Shown here in pieces: positions 17,165 to 25,794 of a stretch of 64,000 bases of DNA (the stretch's first letter is position 1; every line of letters begins with the position of its first letter). This stretch comes from a virus, in IMG/VR virus record IMGVR_UViG_3300008117_000029, positions 1-64,000 of that record; one strand, written 5' to 3'. The notes under the pieces were generated by a model. That model was given only the letters and a program-made list of their open reading frames with translations, made no database searches and was not told where the DNA came from. The translations under genes and the position numbers were made by a program.

Positions 17165-17997
17165 TAGAATAAATTTTTAAGATAGTTTTCCCACATGTAA
17201 TCTTCTGCTAGTGGTAATTCCAACGCTTTCTTGAAATTTCTTTCAATTGCGGGCATCATGGACTGATATTTTTCTACAGTTAAACTTGACAAGTCGGGGT
17301 CATCCTCCAAGAATATTACTCCTGTTGGGTCGAAGTATTTCTCAACGACCTTCCTCGAACCATAATATACAGGGACAGTTCCCATAACAAAATTATCTGT
17401 AAGTTTCTCTGTGAAGTATGTGTCAGAATTATCATTTTCAATTGAGACTGAAAACATATAATCTCTCAATCCATCCTCTTTATCGTTTATTTGGTGGGGT
17501 CTGCCTGAACCGAATAGGTCCACTTTATCTTTCAATCTCTCAACCCATTGTAGTCTGTTTTGGTGACCCCTCAACCATCCTTTATTGGATGCAATCATGG
17601 ATACAAGTTTAGTTTTTGGGTGTATCATTCTATTTCTTTCCCAAATCCAAGGAACCGCATTTGATATATTGTAAACAAATGGTGCACCCATTTCGACAAG
17701 ACTATCCATACAAGTGAATATCCACTTATAATGTTCCCTTGTTTTGTCAATATTATCTAAGAGATATTTGATTGTGTGCTCATTCATCTGTGGTGATTCG
17801 AGTAACCATCCAATTTTTTCTCTTGATGGGTCATTGAATCCCCAATCTTTAATGTAGTTATCAACATATACACTAACTTCGTGTGGTGTTTCAGTTTCTC
17901 TAGATAGCCATTGTATATACTTTGGCATGTTGCGGTTTGATGAACAATCATATTCACCCCACCAATCTGATACTTTCCTGATTAATTTTTTTTCCAT
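17164..17997 (-). CDS. Fucosyltransferase-like glycosyltransferase, GT10 family
   Basis: A 277-residue protein with the GT10 donor-binding signature: FSVSIENDNSDTYFTEKL followed by TDNFVMGTVPVYYGS at about residues 183-213. This is the pattern of alpha-1,3/1,4-fucosyltransferases, which use GDP-fucose. ASNKGWLRGHQNRLQWVERL upstream also matches the family (SNC...R..v..L). It overlaps the short epimerase gene by 1 nt. Bacteroidota hosts commonly make GDP-fucose. Family call is firm; the true donor could be another GDP-sugar. Confidence 0.8.
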   Translation of the reverse strand: MEKKLIRKVSDWWGEYDCSSNRNMPKYIQWLSRETETPHEVSVYVDNYIKDWGFNDPSREKIGWLLESPQMNEHTIKYLLDNIDKTREHYKWIFTCMDSLVEMGAPFVYNISNAVPWIWERNRMIHPKTKLVSMIASNKGWLRGHQNRLQWVERLKDKVDLFGSGRPHQINDKEDGLRDYMFSVSIENDNSDTYFTEKLTDNFVMGTVPVYYGSRKVVEKYFDPTGVIFLEDDPDLSSLTVEKYQSMMPAIERNFKKALELPLAEDYMWENYLKNLF

Positions 17998-18000
17998 TTT

Positions 18001-18609
18001 TTATCTTTTAATATATGCTCCACCATAAGTCCCATTATGGGTTAATTCAAATTGGAGATTATGTTTATTTATCCATTCGTTGAAGGCCTGCCTTTCGTGA
18101 TGGTCATATTCAGAATTCCCACCATGCCAATCATCAAATCTTATGAAAACCTCTGACCATTCACATTTTAACAAAAATTCGAGTGATGATACCGTTGGTT
18201 CATATATGTCTACATCAACATTACATATAGAAATTTTTCCGATTCCGTAATCTGATGGATGTGTTAATTTGTGAATATCTGAGATAATTGGTTTTATATT
18301 TGGCTTACTTGATAGTTTTTGCAGGGCCTCATCTATTGTTTTTGGAAACTCGCAACCTTTTGCGTTCCATGCACCCAACGCAAAAGAACCTTCCCTCCAA
18401 TCACTTGAGGATGGTAATGGTTTGGAACTTTTTCCAAGTCCTTGAAAATGGTCAATTGTGAATACTGTTTTGTCAGGAAACATTGTGGCAAGTTGGATTG
18501 CACTTTGACAAGTGCAAGTTCCAAACTCCAAAACATCACCAATTAGAGAATATTTTTTCGATATCTCTTTTAAAATTTCTAATTTACATGAAAGGTTTGA
18601 GTTGTTCAT
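18001..18609 (-). CDS. SAM-dependent methyltransferase, TylF-like, copy 1
   Basis: A 202-residue class I methyltransferase-like protein. GDVLEFGTCTCQSAIQLA is the SAM-binding strand-loop-helix and TVFTIDHFQGLGKS the second strand with its acidic residue. The C-terminal half has NVDVDIYEPTVSSLEFL and FIRFDDWHGGNSEYDHHE. It closely resembles the next gene (for example CEWSEVFIRFDDWHGG against CEWSEIFIRFDDWHGG), so the two are a tandem duplication, overlapping by 4 nt. The DD and H residues may bind a metal, as in TylF-type sugar O-methyltransferases. A sugar substrate is inferred from context. Confidence 0.65.
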   Translation of the reverse strand: MNNSNLSCKLEILKEISKKYSLIGDVLEFGTCTCQSAIQLATMFPDKTVFTIDHFQGLGKSSKPLPSSSDWREGSFALGAWNAKGCEFPKTIDEALQKLSSKPNIKPIISDIHKLTHPSDYGIGKISICNVDVDIYEPTVSSLEFLLKCEWSEVFIRFDDWHGGNSEYDHHERQAFNEWINKHNLQFELTHNGTYGGAYIKR

Positions 18610-19238
18610 CTTGCTCTTTTTACGTGGACCCCACCTATATAACCACCGTGAGTTATTTGGAAATCATATTTATATTTTTCAATCCACTCTACGAATGCTA
18701 AACGTTCATGTTGGTCGTATTCGGATTCACCTCCGTGCCAATCGTCAAACCTGATGAATATCTCGGACCATTCGCATTTTGTTAAAAACTCTAATGAAGA
18801 AACTGCTGGTTCATAAATGTCAACATCAAGGTTACATATGGAAATTTTTGAGATATTATAATCCGAAGGTTCAGTTAAGTCATGGATATCCGATATAATC
18901 ATTTCGATATTATTATGACCTTTGAATCTATTTTTAAGTTCTTCTATAGATTTTGGAACACTAGAAATATGTTTATACAAAGGATTGTCCAAAGCAAATG
19001 CTCTCTCAATCCAATCACTATCTTTAGGAACGTTTTTGTTTGTTTTTTCTAACCCTTGAAAATGGTCTATTGTGAAGATGGTTTTATCGGGGAAAAGACC
19101 TGAAAGGACTTTGGTGCTCCCACCTGTGAAAGTTCCAAATTCAATTACATCACCATCCAATTTGAAGTTTCGAGATGTAACAATTTTTTTTACGTCAGAT
19201 ATTTGACAAGATTCGCTGTTTGGACTTGTATTAATCAT
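18606..19238 (-). CDS. SAM-dependent methyltransferase, TylF-like, copy 2
   Basis: A 210-residue paralogue of the gene immediately downstream. It has the canonical glycine-rich loop VIEFGTFTGGSTKVLSG, where copy 1 has CTCQS, and shares TIFTIDHFQGLEKT, NLDVDIYEPAVSSLEFL and FIRFDDWHGGESEYDQHE. Divergence is concentrated in the first third and in the central segment, suggesting different acceptors. It overlaps the GT11-like gene by 8 nt. Methylation of glycan hydroxyls is the likely role. Confidence 0.65.
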   Translation of the reverse strand: MINTSPNSESCQISDVKKIVTSRNFKLDGDVIEFGTFTGGSTKVLSGLFPDKTIFTIDHFQGLEKTNKNVPKDSDWIERAFALDNPLYKHISSVPKSIEELKNRFKGHNNIEMIISDIHDLTEPSDYNISKISICNLDVDIYEPAVSSLEFLTKCEWSEIFIRFDDWHGGESEYDQHERLAFVEWIEKYKYDFQITHGGYIGGVHVKRAR

Positions 19239-20061
19239 TTTTTAGAGGAATTAATCTTCCACCCTCAACCCAATCACAATTTATAGTGTGCCAGTAAGAT
19301 TCGTAGATATCCTTTGCATTAGGACCTTTAGGACCGAACCAACGAGATGGGGCGACAATTTTTTTATTTAAGTTTTTGTTCAAAAATACACCCCACCATG
19401 AAAAAGTGGAGTTTGATATTATGTGATTTTGACAGAGTCCCATTAAGTATAATTCTCTCCAATCCTCAGACTCATTTACATAAACTACACTTGGAAAATT
19501 TAAATTTTGTTTAACAAAATCGTGGTCATCACTGAAAACAAATACTGTTGAGTATTCCCCAATTACTTTTAGAGCTTCTTGAATATACTCTAAACTAATT
19601 GTTGGGTGAATCTCAGGGAATTGAAGATATTCACTTCTTCTGACGTGGAGAGATAAAGTATTTGGTTGGGATAATTGAGGATATTTTAATTTCATTTCTT
19701 CGACCAATTCAGGGTTAGGTTGAAAAATATCTCTTATTTTTTCATCGTATCCAAACCAATTTTTGGAACTTTGATAGTATCCATAGAATGAGGTATTGGT
19801 TTCCAGTGGATTCACTTCAGAATACTCGAAAGGTCCTTCATATACGTGTGTAAAACCTTCAATCTTATCTGAAAATTCCAAGTTTCTGAATACGTTATCG
19901 ATGTAATTTTTAGCATTTCTCCCTTGACCTGGTGTCCAAGAATCAGGAAAGAATTTTACCTCTCTGTTGTGTTTCCAGCCTTGAGCTAAAGCGTGTGCAG
20001 CCTCAAACAATTGATTTCCTAATCCACCCATAAGGTGTGCTGATATTAAATTCGACATCAC
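19231..20061 (-). CDS. Alpha-1,2-fucosyltransferase-like, GT11 family
   Basis: A 276-residue protein with the GT11 signatures in order: MGGLGNQLFEAAHALA (residues 11-26), the donor motif HVRRSEY (139-145), VFVFSDDHDFVKQNL, and ISNSTFSWWGVFLN near residue 225. These enzymes transfer L-fucose or a related GDP-sugar to galactose. It lies between a methyltransferase (8-nt overlap) and an FkbM-like gene (1-nt gap). Length is normal for the family. Together with the GT10-like gene it indicates a fucosylated or GDP-sugar-derived glycan. Confidence 0.85.
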   Translation of the reverse strand: MMSNLISAHLMGGLGNQLFEAAHALAQGWKHNREVKFFPDSWTPGQGRNAKNYIDNVFRNLEFSDKIEGFTHVYEGPFEYSEVNPLETNTSFYGYYQSSKNWFGYDEKIRDIFQPNPELVEEMKLKYPQLSQPNTLSLHVRRSEYLQFPEIHPTISLEYIQEALKVIGEYSTVFVFSDDHDFVKQNLNFPSVVYVNESEDWRELYLMGLCQNHIISNSTFSWWGVFLNKNLNKKIVAPSRWFGPKGPNAKDIYESYWHTINCDWVEGGRLIPLKND

Positions 20062-20062
20062 T

Positions 20063-20710
20063 TTAATTTTTTACATATAGAGTATCACCCCAAACACTAT
20101 GAAATTGGTGATAGTATTTTTTATGAAATCCCTTGGACTCCATTAATGAATCTATTTCTGTGTCAATTTTCTGACCTTCGTATAATTCTACTTTAGCCGT
20201 CTCAATTACTATTATATTCGCATTAAAAATTAATTCACTCGAATTAAGTATTTCAAAATCATGTCCTTGTGTATCAAGACTGACTAAATCGAAATTAGAC
20301 TCTAAATTATTTTCAGAAATGAATTCATCTATGTTGATTGTATTAACTTGGCAAGTATCAACTTTCTGTATATCTTGATAAAGTTCCAAGTGGATTTTCA
20401 AATCCTGAAGGGATGAACATCCTGGGTTTGTTTTCGATGTGTTTTCAATTATGTTGAAACTAGCAACTCCTTTCTTATTGCTTACCGCATAGGGAAATAA
20501 TGAGTTTTCAAAATTATATCCTGCAAGGTTTTTTTCTAATTGGCTCAATAGTTTTGGGTTTGGTTCGAACCAGTAAACTTTTTTTGGATTGAGTCTGTTG
20601 TAAAAAGTTACTTCTTCACCTAAACACGCTCCGATGTGGAGGATGTTGTCTATTTTTTTTGTTTGGTTAATTTCCAAAATAATGTTTTCTATACTTGAAT
20701 CAAAACTCAT
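20063..20710 (-). CDS. FkbM-family methyltransferase
   Basis: A 215-residue SAM-dependent methyltransferase. ILHIGACLGEEVTFY is motif I, VYWFEPNPKLLSQLEKNL the second acidic strand, and DLVSLDTQGHDFEIL with IVIETAKVELYEG are FkbM hallmarks. FkbM enzymes O-methylate sugars and polyketides and are common in phage and bacterial surface-glycan loci. It overlaps the GT2 gene upstream by 4 nt and is 1 nt from the GT11-like gene. A glycan substrate is inferred. Confidence 0.8.
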   Translation of the reverse strand: MSFDSSIENIILEINQTKKIDNILHIGACLGEEVTFYNRLNPKKVYWFEPNPKLLSQLEKNLAGYNFENSLFPYAVSNKKGVASFNIIENTSKTNPGCSSLQDLKIHLELYQDIQKVDTCQVNTINIDEFISENNLESNFDLVSLDTQGHDFEILNSSELIFNANIIVIETAKVELYEGQKIDTEIDSLMESKGFHKKYYHQFHSVWGDTLYVKN

Positions 20711-21417
20711 AGTTTTGTGTAGGGGGTTTTGTTTCTGATTTTATTGACCGTTTCAATAACCTTGTTCATATTGACTTTATGGTCATTGAGTGGGTTAGAT
20801 TCATTGTAAATATAATTTATGTCGGTCAAAAATCTATAATGTTCCATACCTGACATTTCAAACATCGGAAACATAAAAGATAGGTCACCAGCAACATCCC
20901 AATAGTTACCTTTGTCGTCTCTCAAGTCTTTTTCGTCAATTTTTTTCCAAAGCCAAGATTTCCATGTTCTCATGTGAGAAAGGGTGAAAACTTGTTTTCT
21001 TACATCTACATTTGTCGTAGGTGGATTTGCAAAACCTGGTCTTCCGTCATGATACTTGAACGAACCACTTGTCATCCAAACATTTTTATCTTCATAGACT
21101 TTTGCAATATTGGACAGAACTTGTGAGTTTGGTAACCAATCGTCTCCATCAATCTCAACACAGATTTCTTCCCCTTCAATACCTCTCCATCTTATTATTT
21201 GGTCGTAGTTGCCTGGTTGATAAAACTTGATATGATTTTCAATAAGAATAAACCTTGGGTCGTCAGATATAGTCCTTTTGATGATTTCTCTAGTTTTATC
21301 CGTAGATAAATCATCAGTTATGTAACATATAAAATCTTTGAATTTTTGACCCATTATACTCAACAAACACCTTTCAATGAATTGTTCGCAGTTAAAAGTG
21401 GTGGTTAGAATAATCAT
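20707..21417 (-). CDS. Family 2 glycosyltransferase
   Basis: A 236-residue GT-A enzyme. MIILTTTFNCEQFIERCLLS and YITDDLSTDKTREIIKR are the N-terminal nucleotide-binding half, and CVEIDGDDWLPNSQVL carries the DxD metal site near residue 92. LSHMRTWKSWLWKKI further on resembles acceptor-side sequence of GT2 proteins. It overlaps both neighbours by 4 nt. The donor is unknown. Confidence 0.8.
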   Translation of the reverse strand: MIILTTTFNCEQFIERCLLSIMGQKFKDFICYITDDLSTDKTREIIKRTISDDPRFILIENHIKFYQPGNYDQIIRWRGIEGEEICVEIDGDDWLPNSQVLSNIAKVYEDKNVWMTSGSFKYHDGRPGFANPPTTNVDVRKQVFTLSHMRTWKSWLWKKIDEKDLRDDKGNYWDVAGDLSFMFPMFEMSGMEHYRFLTDINYIYNESNPLNDHKVNMNKVIETVNKIRNKTPYTKL

Positions 21418-23042
21418 GATAAAACTTCTCTGTATATATTTTTTATTTTTTCACTTACTTTACTACTGTGGTATTTCTCAACGTCATCGGGAACTTGATA
21501 AAGTTCTTTAGAAATAATAAATCCATTCGAATCTACCTTATATATCCAACCTGGTTTCTGGCATAACCAACCCTCTATTGTTGTTCTACCCAATTGTATT
21601 CCGGCTGTCTCTGAACATCTATTTATAAAACTTTCAACATTCCAAGTTGGTGGGAAATGCTTGACGTGTGAATTCAAAAGAATTTGTGGAAGATAATTCG
21701 ATTTATCCTCTCCAACAATCCAAAGTTCCTTTTCATTTTCTTTTGTGTAGTCAATCAAATCCATTATTGTTTCTCTTCTAAGATAATCTATAGTCCCAAC
21801 AAACAATATCGCGTTTTCTTTTTTTACATTCTTAGTAACAAATTTGTTTTCATCTATAGGGTTATAAATCACTTCAATCTCATTTTCAGAAATCTGAAAA
21901 TTTTCAATCATATAATTTTTTATTTCAGGTCTGATTGCAATGTATTTTTTTATAGATTCATGTTTGATTGGATTTTCTAATTCAATGACTTCAGAATGTA
22001 TCGAATAAACTTTTTCAACCTCAGGATAGAATTGAATCATCCTTTCCGCAACAGGTTTGTGTTGCATATGAATAATATCGAATGGCGCCTCTGTAACTCT
22101 ATACATCATATTTGGTGTAGAAGGTTGAAATCCTTTTTCCGTTGTAAATCCCCATTTCCCGTCACCCAATTTAAAACCAGGCGCTTGTTCGAAACTTATA
22201 ACCTTGATACCTTGTCTTTTTGCCATATCGGTTAACACTCCACCTATTTGAGACATGATTGTAACATCACAACCCAATTTTTGTAATTTTTGTGCTAATT
22301 CATAAACGTATAATTCAGAACCGGTAAAAGTTTTAAAAAATAAACAACTCAATAAAACTCTAATTTTTCTTTGAGTATCATATGGTATTTTGACAGGTAG
22401 GTTTTGGCTGTATTTGGTTTCGAATAACTGTCTATTTTTTTCCCATTGGTCATTGGTGGCACCGATTGATTTGTGAGTTATTCTTATATTTGTGATTACT
22501 CCAATCTTAACACCTTCCATAAAGTTTTCAAAACAAAATGGGATATCATAGAAATGAAATCCTTCGAATTCTTCATTGAAGTTTTTCTTAATTCGACTTT
22601 TACTGACAGCAATGAAAACACCGTCCAAGACAATCACAGGAGTCACCGAACTACCAATTGATTCCGAGTATTTTGATTCCCATTTTTTTCCTCCACTTTC
22701 GTGATTAACAATTCCTATCATTTTTCTTCTATCCTCCCACCATTTTCCACTCGCGGGCATAGATGTTGTTCCTGCCATACCGATAATACCATAGTCGGTT
22801 TTTTCGAAATGTTTAGTGATTTTGGAATACCAGGAGTTTGTATCGAAATAAATGTCATCATGACAAAATACGATAATATCAGTTTCTGATTCTTTCAGAA
22901 TTTCGTTATAAACTTGAGCCAATGATTTTTCTCCGTTATTTATTTTTTCAATAACGTTAATTTTTTTGTATCCTGATGACTTTTTTAAATATTCTATAAA
23001 TTCAGGCTTGTGTTCTCTGCTTGAATAACCAACTGTTATCAT
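21414..23042 (-). CDS. Two-domain glycosyltransferase (GT2-like plus GT4-like)
   Basis: A 542-residue fusion. Residues 1-215 are a GT-A domain of the Glyco_tranf_2_5 kind, with IIVFCHDDIYFDTNSWYSKI carrying the acidic metal site. Residues 225-542 are a GT-B domain: VLLSCLFFKTFTGSELYVYE, ENAILFVGTIDYLRRETIMD and IQLGRTTIEGWLCQKPGWIY (donor-site Glu). Two enzymes in one chain would add two sugars in succession. It overlaps the GT2 gene by 4 nt and the small gene upstream by 1 nt. Confidence 0.7.
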   Translation of the reverse strand: MITVGYSSREHKPEFIEYLKKSSGYKKINVIEKINNGEKSLAQVYNEILKESETDIIVFCHDDIYFDTNSWYSKITKHFEKTDYGIIGMAGTTSMPASGKWWEDRRKMIGIVNHESGGKKWESKYSESIGSSVTPVIVLDGVFIAVSKSRIKKNFNEEFEGFHFYDIPFCFENFMEGVKIGVITNIRITHKSIGATNDQWEKNRQLFETKYSQNLPVKIPYDTQRKIRVLLSCLFFKTFTGSELYVYELAQKLQKLGCDVTIMSQIGGVLTDMAKRQGIKVISFEQAPGFKLGDGKWGFTTEKGFQPSTPNMMYRVTEAPFDIIHMQHKPVAERMIQFYPEVEKVYSIHSEVIELENPIKHESIKKYIAIRPEIKNYMIENFQISENEIEVIYNPIDENKFVTKNVKKENAILFVGTIDYLRRETIMDLIDYTKENEKELWIVGEDKSNYLPQILLNSHVKHFPPTWNVESFINRCSETAGIQLGRTTIEGWLCQKPGWIYKVDSNGFIISKELYQVPDDVEKYHSSKVSEKIKNIYREVLS

Positions 23043-23212
23043 TATCCTAATCTTTTTTTCTTTGCTTCTTTTATAATTTCGTGTGGTGTTTTGTTGGGGT
23101 CAATTTTGGATATTTGGATGCAATCCAAAATAAACTCAGCGAGCAAATGTTTCCTCTCTAGTTTTTTGATTAATTCAATCAAAGTGTCCAGATTTTCGTA
23201 GTATTTTCCCAT
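23042..23212 (-). CDS. Hypothetical protein, 56 residues
   Basis: A small helical, charged protein (MGKYYENLDTLIELIKKLER at its start). The ATG at 23212 is chosen because the alternative start at 23281 would overlap the dUTPase by nearly 60 nt, whereas this one leaves a 10-nt gap. It is tightly coupled to the two-domain glycosyltransferase gene. No family is recognised. Confidence 0.5.
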   Translation of the reverse strand: MGKYYENLDTLIELIKKLERKHLLAEFILDCIQISKIDPNKTPHEIIKEAKKKRLG

Positions 23213-23222
23213 TATCAAAAAT

Positions 23223-23828
23223 TTAAATTCCTGTGCTTCCAAAACCATTGTCTCCCCTGTCTTTTTGACCAATCTCATCAACAGGAACTAAATTGACAAA
23301 TCTTCCGTTTTTCACAGGACAAAGAACTGCTTGAGCAACTTTCATGTTTTTTGAGATTGTAAATTTGGTTGGGTTTGCATTAAAAACAGGCACTTTTATT
23401 TCCCCTGTGTATCCTTGGTCTACGGTGCCTGGCGAGTTTAAGACCATTAAACCTTGATTAACTGCTAATCCACTTTTGGTTCTTATTTGTATTTCATATC
23501 CCTCTTCGAAATTGAACTTTAGACCAGTAGAAACCAAACCTCTTCCAAATGGTTCTAAGGTCATTTCATCAACAGAATATAAATCAAATCCTGAATCAGT
23601 TGGGTAGTTATATGATGGAAAGATTGCGTCCTCATGAATTAGTTCAATCTCAACCGTTTGTGTCTGTAATGCAATTGTTGCGTCGGCATTCATTTGTTCC
23701 ATGGACATCCCAAATAAATCTTCCAACTCACGTTGGTAATTCTCATCAGGTTCCATACCTACCTCATCCTTTATCCTTTGGAATTGTTCCATGATTTCTT
23801 TCAGAAGTTCTTCATCTTTTTTTTGCAT
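23223..23828 (-). CDS. dut: dUTPase
   Basis: A 201-residue trimeric-type dUTP diphosphatase, hydrolysing dUTP to dUMP and PPi and keeping uracil out of phage DNA. All five motifs are present: DSGFDLYS (78-85), RTKSGLA (116-122), GTVDQGYTGEIKV (134-146), KVAQAVL (163-169) and RGDNGFGSTG (191-200). An extra N-terminal helix of about 55 residues precedes the core, making it longer than the usual 150. It is 1 nt downstream of the exonuclease gene. Cytoplasmic. Confidence 0.95.
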   Translation of the reverse strand: MQKKDEELLKEIMEQFQRIKDEVGMEPDENYQRELEDLFGMSMEQMNADATIALQTQTVEIELIHEDAIFPSYNYPTDSGFDLYSVDEMTLEPFGRGLVSTGLKFNFEEGYEIQIRTKSGLAVNQGLMVLNSPGTVDQGYTGEIKVPVFNANPTKFTISKNMKVAQAVLCPVKNGRFVNLVPVDEIGQKDRGDNGFGSTGI

Positions 23829-23829
23829 G

Positions 23830-24531
23830 TTATTTAAGTTTTTGAATTTTTTTAATTACATCAATTAATACAGACACATCTTTCTCACAATATTTTACAA
23901 TACCTTCAATATCTTTTTTTACCCAAAAAGCGTCATGAACCTTATTACCTGTAATTTCCATGGTCTTCGAAGATTCTACACCCAAACATACACACATAAG
24001 TTCCAAGGATGCAATTGAGCCATAGCCACCGTATTGCCAAAATTCCTTAGTGTCAAAAGCCTTTATTTCCCAAGGTTTCGTATCGTGTCCTGGTAATATC
24101 TTTGGTGGTTGAAAACCGTTTATAATCATTCTTTTAGCCAACATTGGAATGTCAAAACCTTTTACATTATGTCCACAAAGAAAAAAACCTAACTCCCCAA
24201 CTTTTTGTAAAAGTTTCTGAACTTCAAATAATATCTTTTTCTCATCAGGGTCACTGAAAGATTGCATTCGTGTGTTACCTTGTTCGGTCACAAATGCAAC
24301 ACTTATACATGCAATTCTTGCAAACTCAGGGACAAGTGCCGCTCTATTGACGAACATATCACCGATTGGTTTGTCCGCATCTTCTGGGAATCTTTTTTGA
24401 AACCAATCAAAATAGTTTTCAAATTGGAAAGACAACGCTGGTTGGTTTTTTACCAAGGAATCCCAATTGGGTTGGACTCCAACGGTTTCGATATCTAAAA
24501 AAAGAATCTTACTAAGTGGAATGTTTATCAT
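23830..24531 (-). CDS. DEDDy 3'-5' exonuclease (DnaQ/PolB-exo-like)
   Basis: A 233-residue RNase-H-fold nuclease. Exo I is FLDIETVG with D13 and E15, Exo II is CGHNVKGFDIPML (about 117-129), and Exo III is Y-x3-D in KYCEKDVSVL (Y214, D218). The order and spacing match stand-alone polymerase-type proofreading exonucleases (predicted PolB exonuclease family). The phage polymerase has its own exonuclease domain, so this enzyme may act in repair or host DNA turnover. It overlaps the upstream glycosyltransferase by 4 nt. Confidence 0.8.
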   Translation of the reverse strand: MINIPLSKILFLDIETVGVQPNWDSLVKNQPALSFQFENYFDWFQKRFPEDADKPIGDMFVNRAALVPEFARIACISVAFVTEQGNTRMQSFSDPDEKKILFEVQKLLQKVGELGFFLCGHNVKGFDIPMLAKRMIINGFQPPKILPGHDTKPWEIKAFDTKEFWQYGGYGSIASLELMCVCLGVESSKTMEITGNKVHDAFWVKKDIEGIVKYCEKDVSVLIDVIKKIQKLK

Positions 24532-25739
24532 AATATAGATTTATAAAACTCTGCTCTATGTTTGGTGACTATGTTCAAATCATATTTGTCCTTCACGGTT
24601 TCATACAACCTTTCACCTAAATCGGTAACCCAATTTCTATTTTTTTCTAATTTTTCTATAAACTTAGCCCAATCTGAATGATTTCTATTTTCTTCAACTA
24701 AAAGAGCATTACCGTCTGTAAATTCTCCATTTTTTAAAGCGTGTTTTAAATCTATTGTATAAGGACCTAAGTTAGAAGCAATTATTGCTTTTTTGTAAAA
24801 ACCAGCCTCAATTACTTTAAGTTGAGATTTCATTCTGTTGAACATATGATTTTTAATTGGTGCTAAAGATATGTCGAACTTTGAATAGTTTTTTGCATAT
24901 GACTGAACTGGTTTGGTCCAGACTCTGATATATGATTCTTTGTTTTCTTCAGGGTAAGATTCTTGAGAGTATTTCAAAAGATAATTTTTATATTCTTCGG
25001 ATACAATAGAGAAATCTTGTGTGAATATTTTTTCGTAATTAGCCCAAACAGTTTCGTGTGGTAATATGTTTCTTTTTTTATGTTCTCCTGTTTGTTGGTT
25101 GATTTCAGTTATTGTTCCTCTTGTGTCAAATCCACAAATTACAAACTGTAGTTTGTCTGAAAGTTTAGATAACTTACTGAATGATTGGTCTAACAACTGT
25201 AGGTCGTGTAGATGAGAAGAACCTCCAAGCCAACCTACTCGTAATCTGTCTGATTCAGGTGTTGGTTCCTTAAATTGTGATTCTGTTGGGTTAATTGCGT
25301 TTGGAAAAACGAAAACGTTTTTGTTCAATTTTTTTATTTCGTCTGCAAATATTGAGGTAGTTGTTGTAACAAATTCGGCGACTTTGAGATTGTTTGTAAT
25401 TTTCTCATTTATTTTGTTGAATCTTATTACATCGTGGATTGGGTGTTCCTTACCTGGCATCCAATAGTCATCGATGTCACATATTGTTTTAATTCCCATT
25501 GATTTCAATCTCGGAATCAATTCATAGGCTTTTTCGAAATCAGCACCTAAACTTCTATGGAACGCAACTATTTGGTATTTCTTCCAAAAAGAATCATCGT
25601 TATACGGAACTTCATATATAATATCGACATGAAACTCTTCAGGATATAAATTTTGTAGAAAAATGTGAGGGTCTACAGACCTAAATTTGCCAACACCTGT
25701 TCTATCTGATGGGACAACTAATACGTTAATTTTGGGCAT
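24528..25739 (-). CDS. Glycosyltransferase, GT-B/GT4-like
   Basis: A 403-residue GT-B protein. The N-terminal domain starts KINVLVVPSDRTGVGKFRSV and includes GIKTICDIDDYWMPGKEHPI. The C-terminal domain has DRLRVGWLGGSSHLHDLQLL and FNRMKSQLKVIEAGFYKKAI, the latter containing the donor-site Glu of GT4-like enzymes. This gene heads the minus-strand glycan island and is preceded by a terminator hairpin that ends the upstream unit. The substrate is unknown. Confidence 0.75.
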   Translation of the reverse strand: MPKINVLVVPSDRTGVGKFRSVDPHIFLQNLYPEEFHVDIIYEVPYNDDSFWKKYQIVAFHRSLGADFEKAYELIPRLKSMGIKTICDIDDYWMPGKEHPIHDVIRFNKINEKITNNLKVAEFVTTTTSIFADEIKKLNKNVFVFPNAINPTESQFKEPTPESDRLRVGWLGGSSHLHDLQLLDQSFSKLSKLSDKLQFVICGFDTRGTITEINQQTGEHKKRNILPHETVWANYEKIFTQDFSIVSEEYKNYLLKYSQESYPEENKESYIRVWTKPVQSYAKNYSKFDISLAPIKNHMFNRMKSQLKVIEAGFYKKAIIASNLGPYTIDLKHALKNGEFTDGNALLVEENRNHSDWAKFIEKLEKNRNWVTDLGERLYETVKDKYDLNIVTKHRAEFYKSIL

Positions 25740-25745
25740 AAAAAA

Positions 25746-25772
25746 ATTGTTATATTGGAGAAATATAACAAT
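25746..25772 (-). terminator. Terminator hairpin between the structural run and the glycan island
   Basis: A perfect 11-bp inverted repeat, ATTGTTATATT / AATATAACAAT, with a 5-nt loop. Read on the minus strand it is followed by a run of six T (positions 25746-25741) and lies between the stop of the gene ending at 25795 and the ATG at 25739. The stem is AT-rich, so termination may be partial. It separates the two minus-strand gene groups. Confidence 0.65.
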
Positions 25773-25794
25773 CTATGTTGAATAAAGAAATATG

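Noticed and set aside
23213-23281. Longer N-terminus for the small gene ending at 23042
   Set aside because: It would overlap the last 59 nt of a complete dUTPase, including its essential motif 5.
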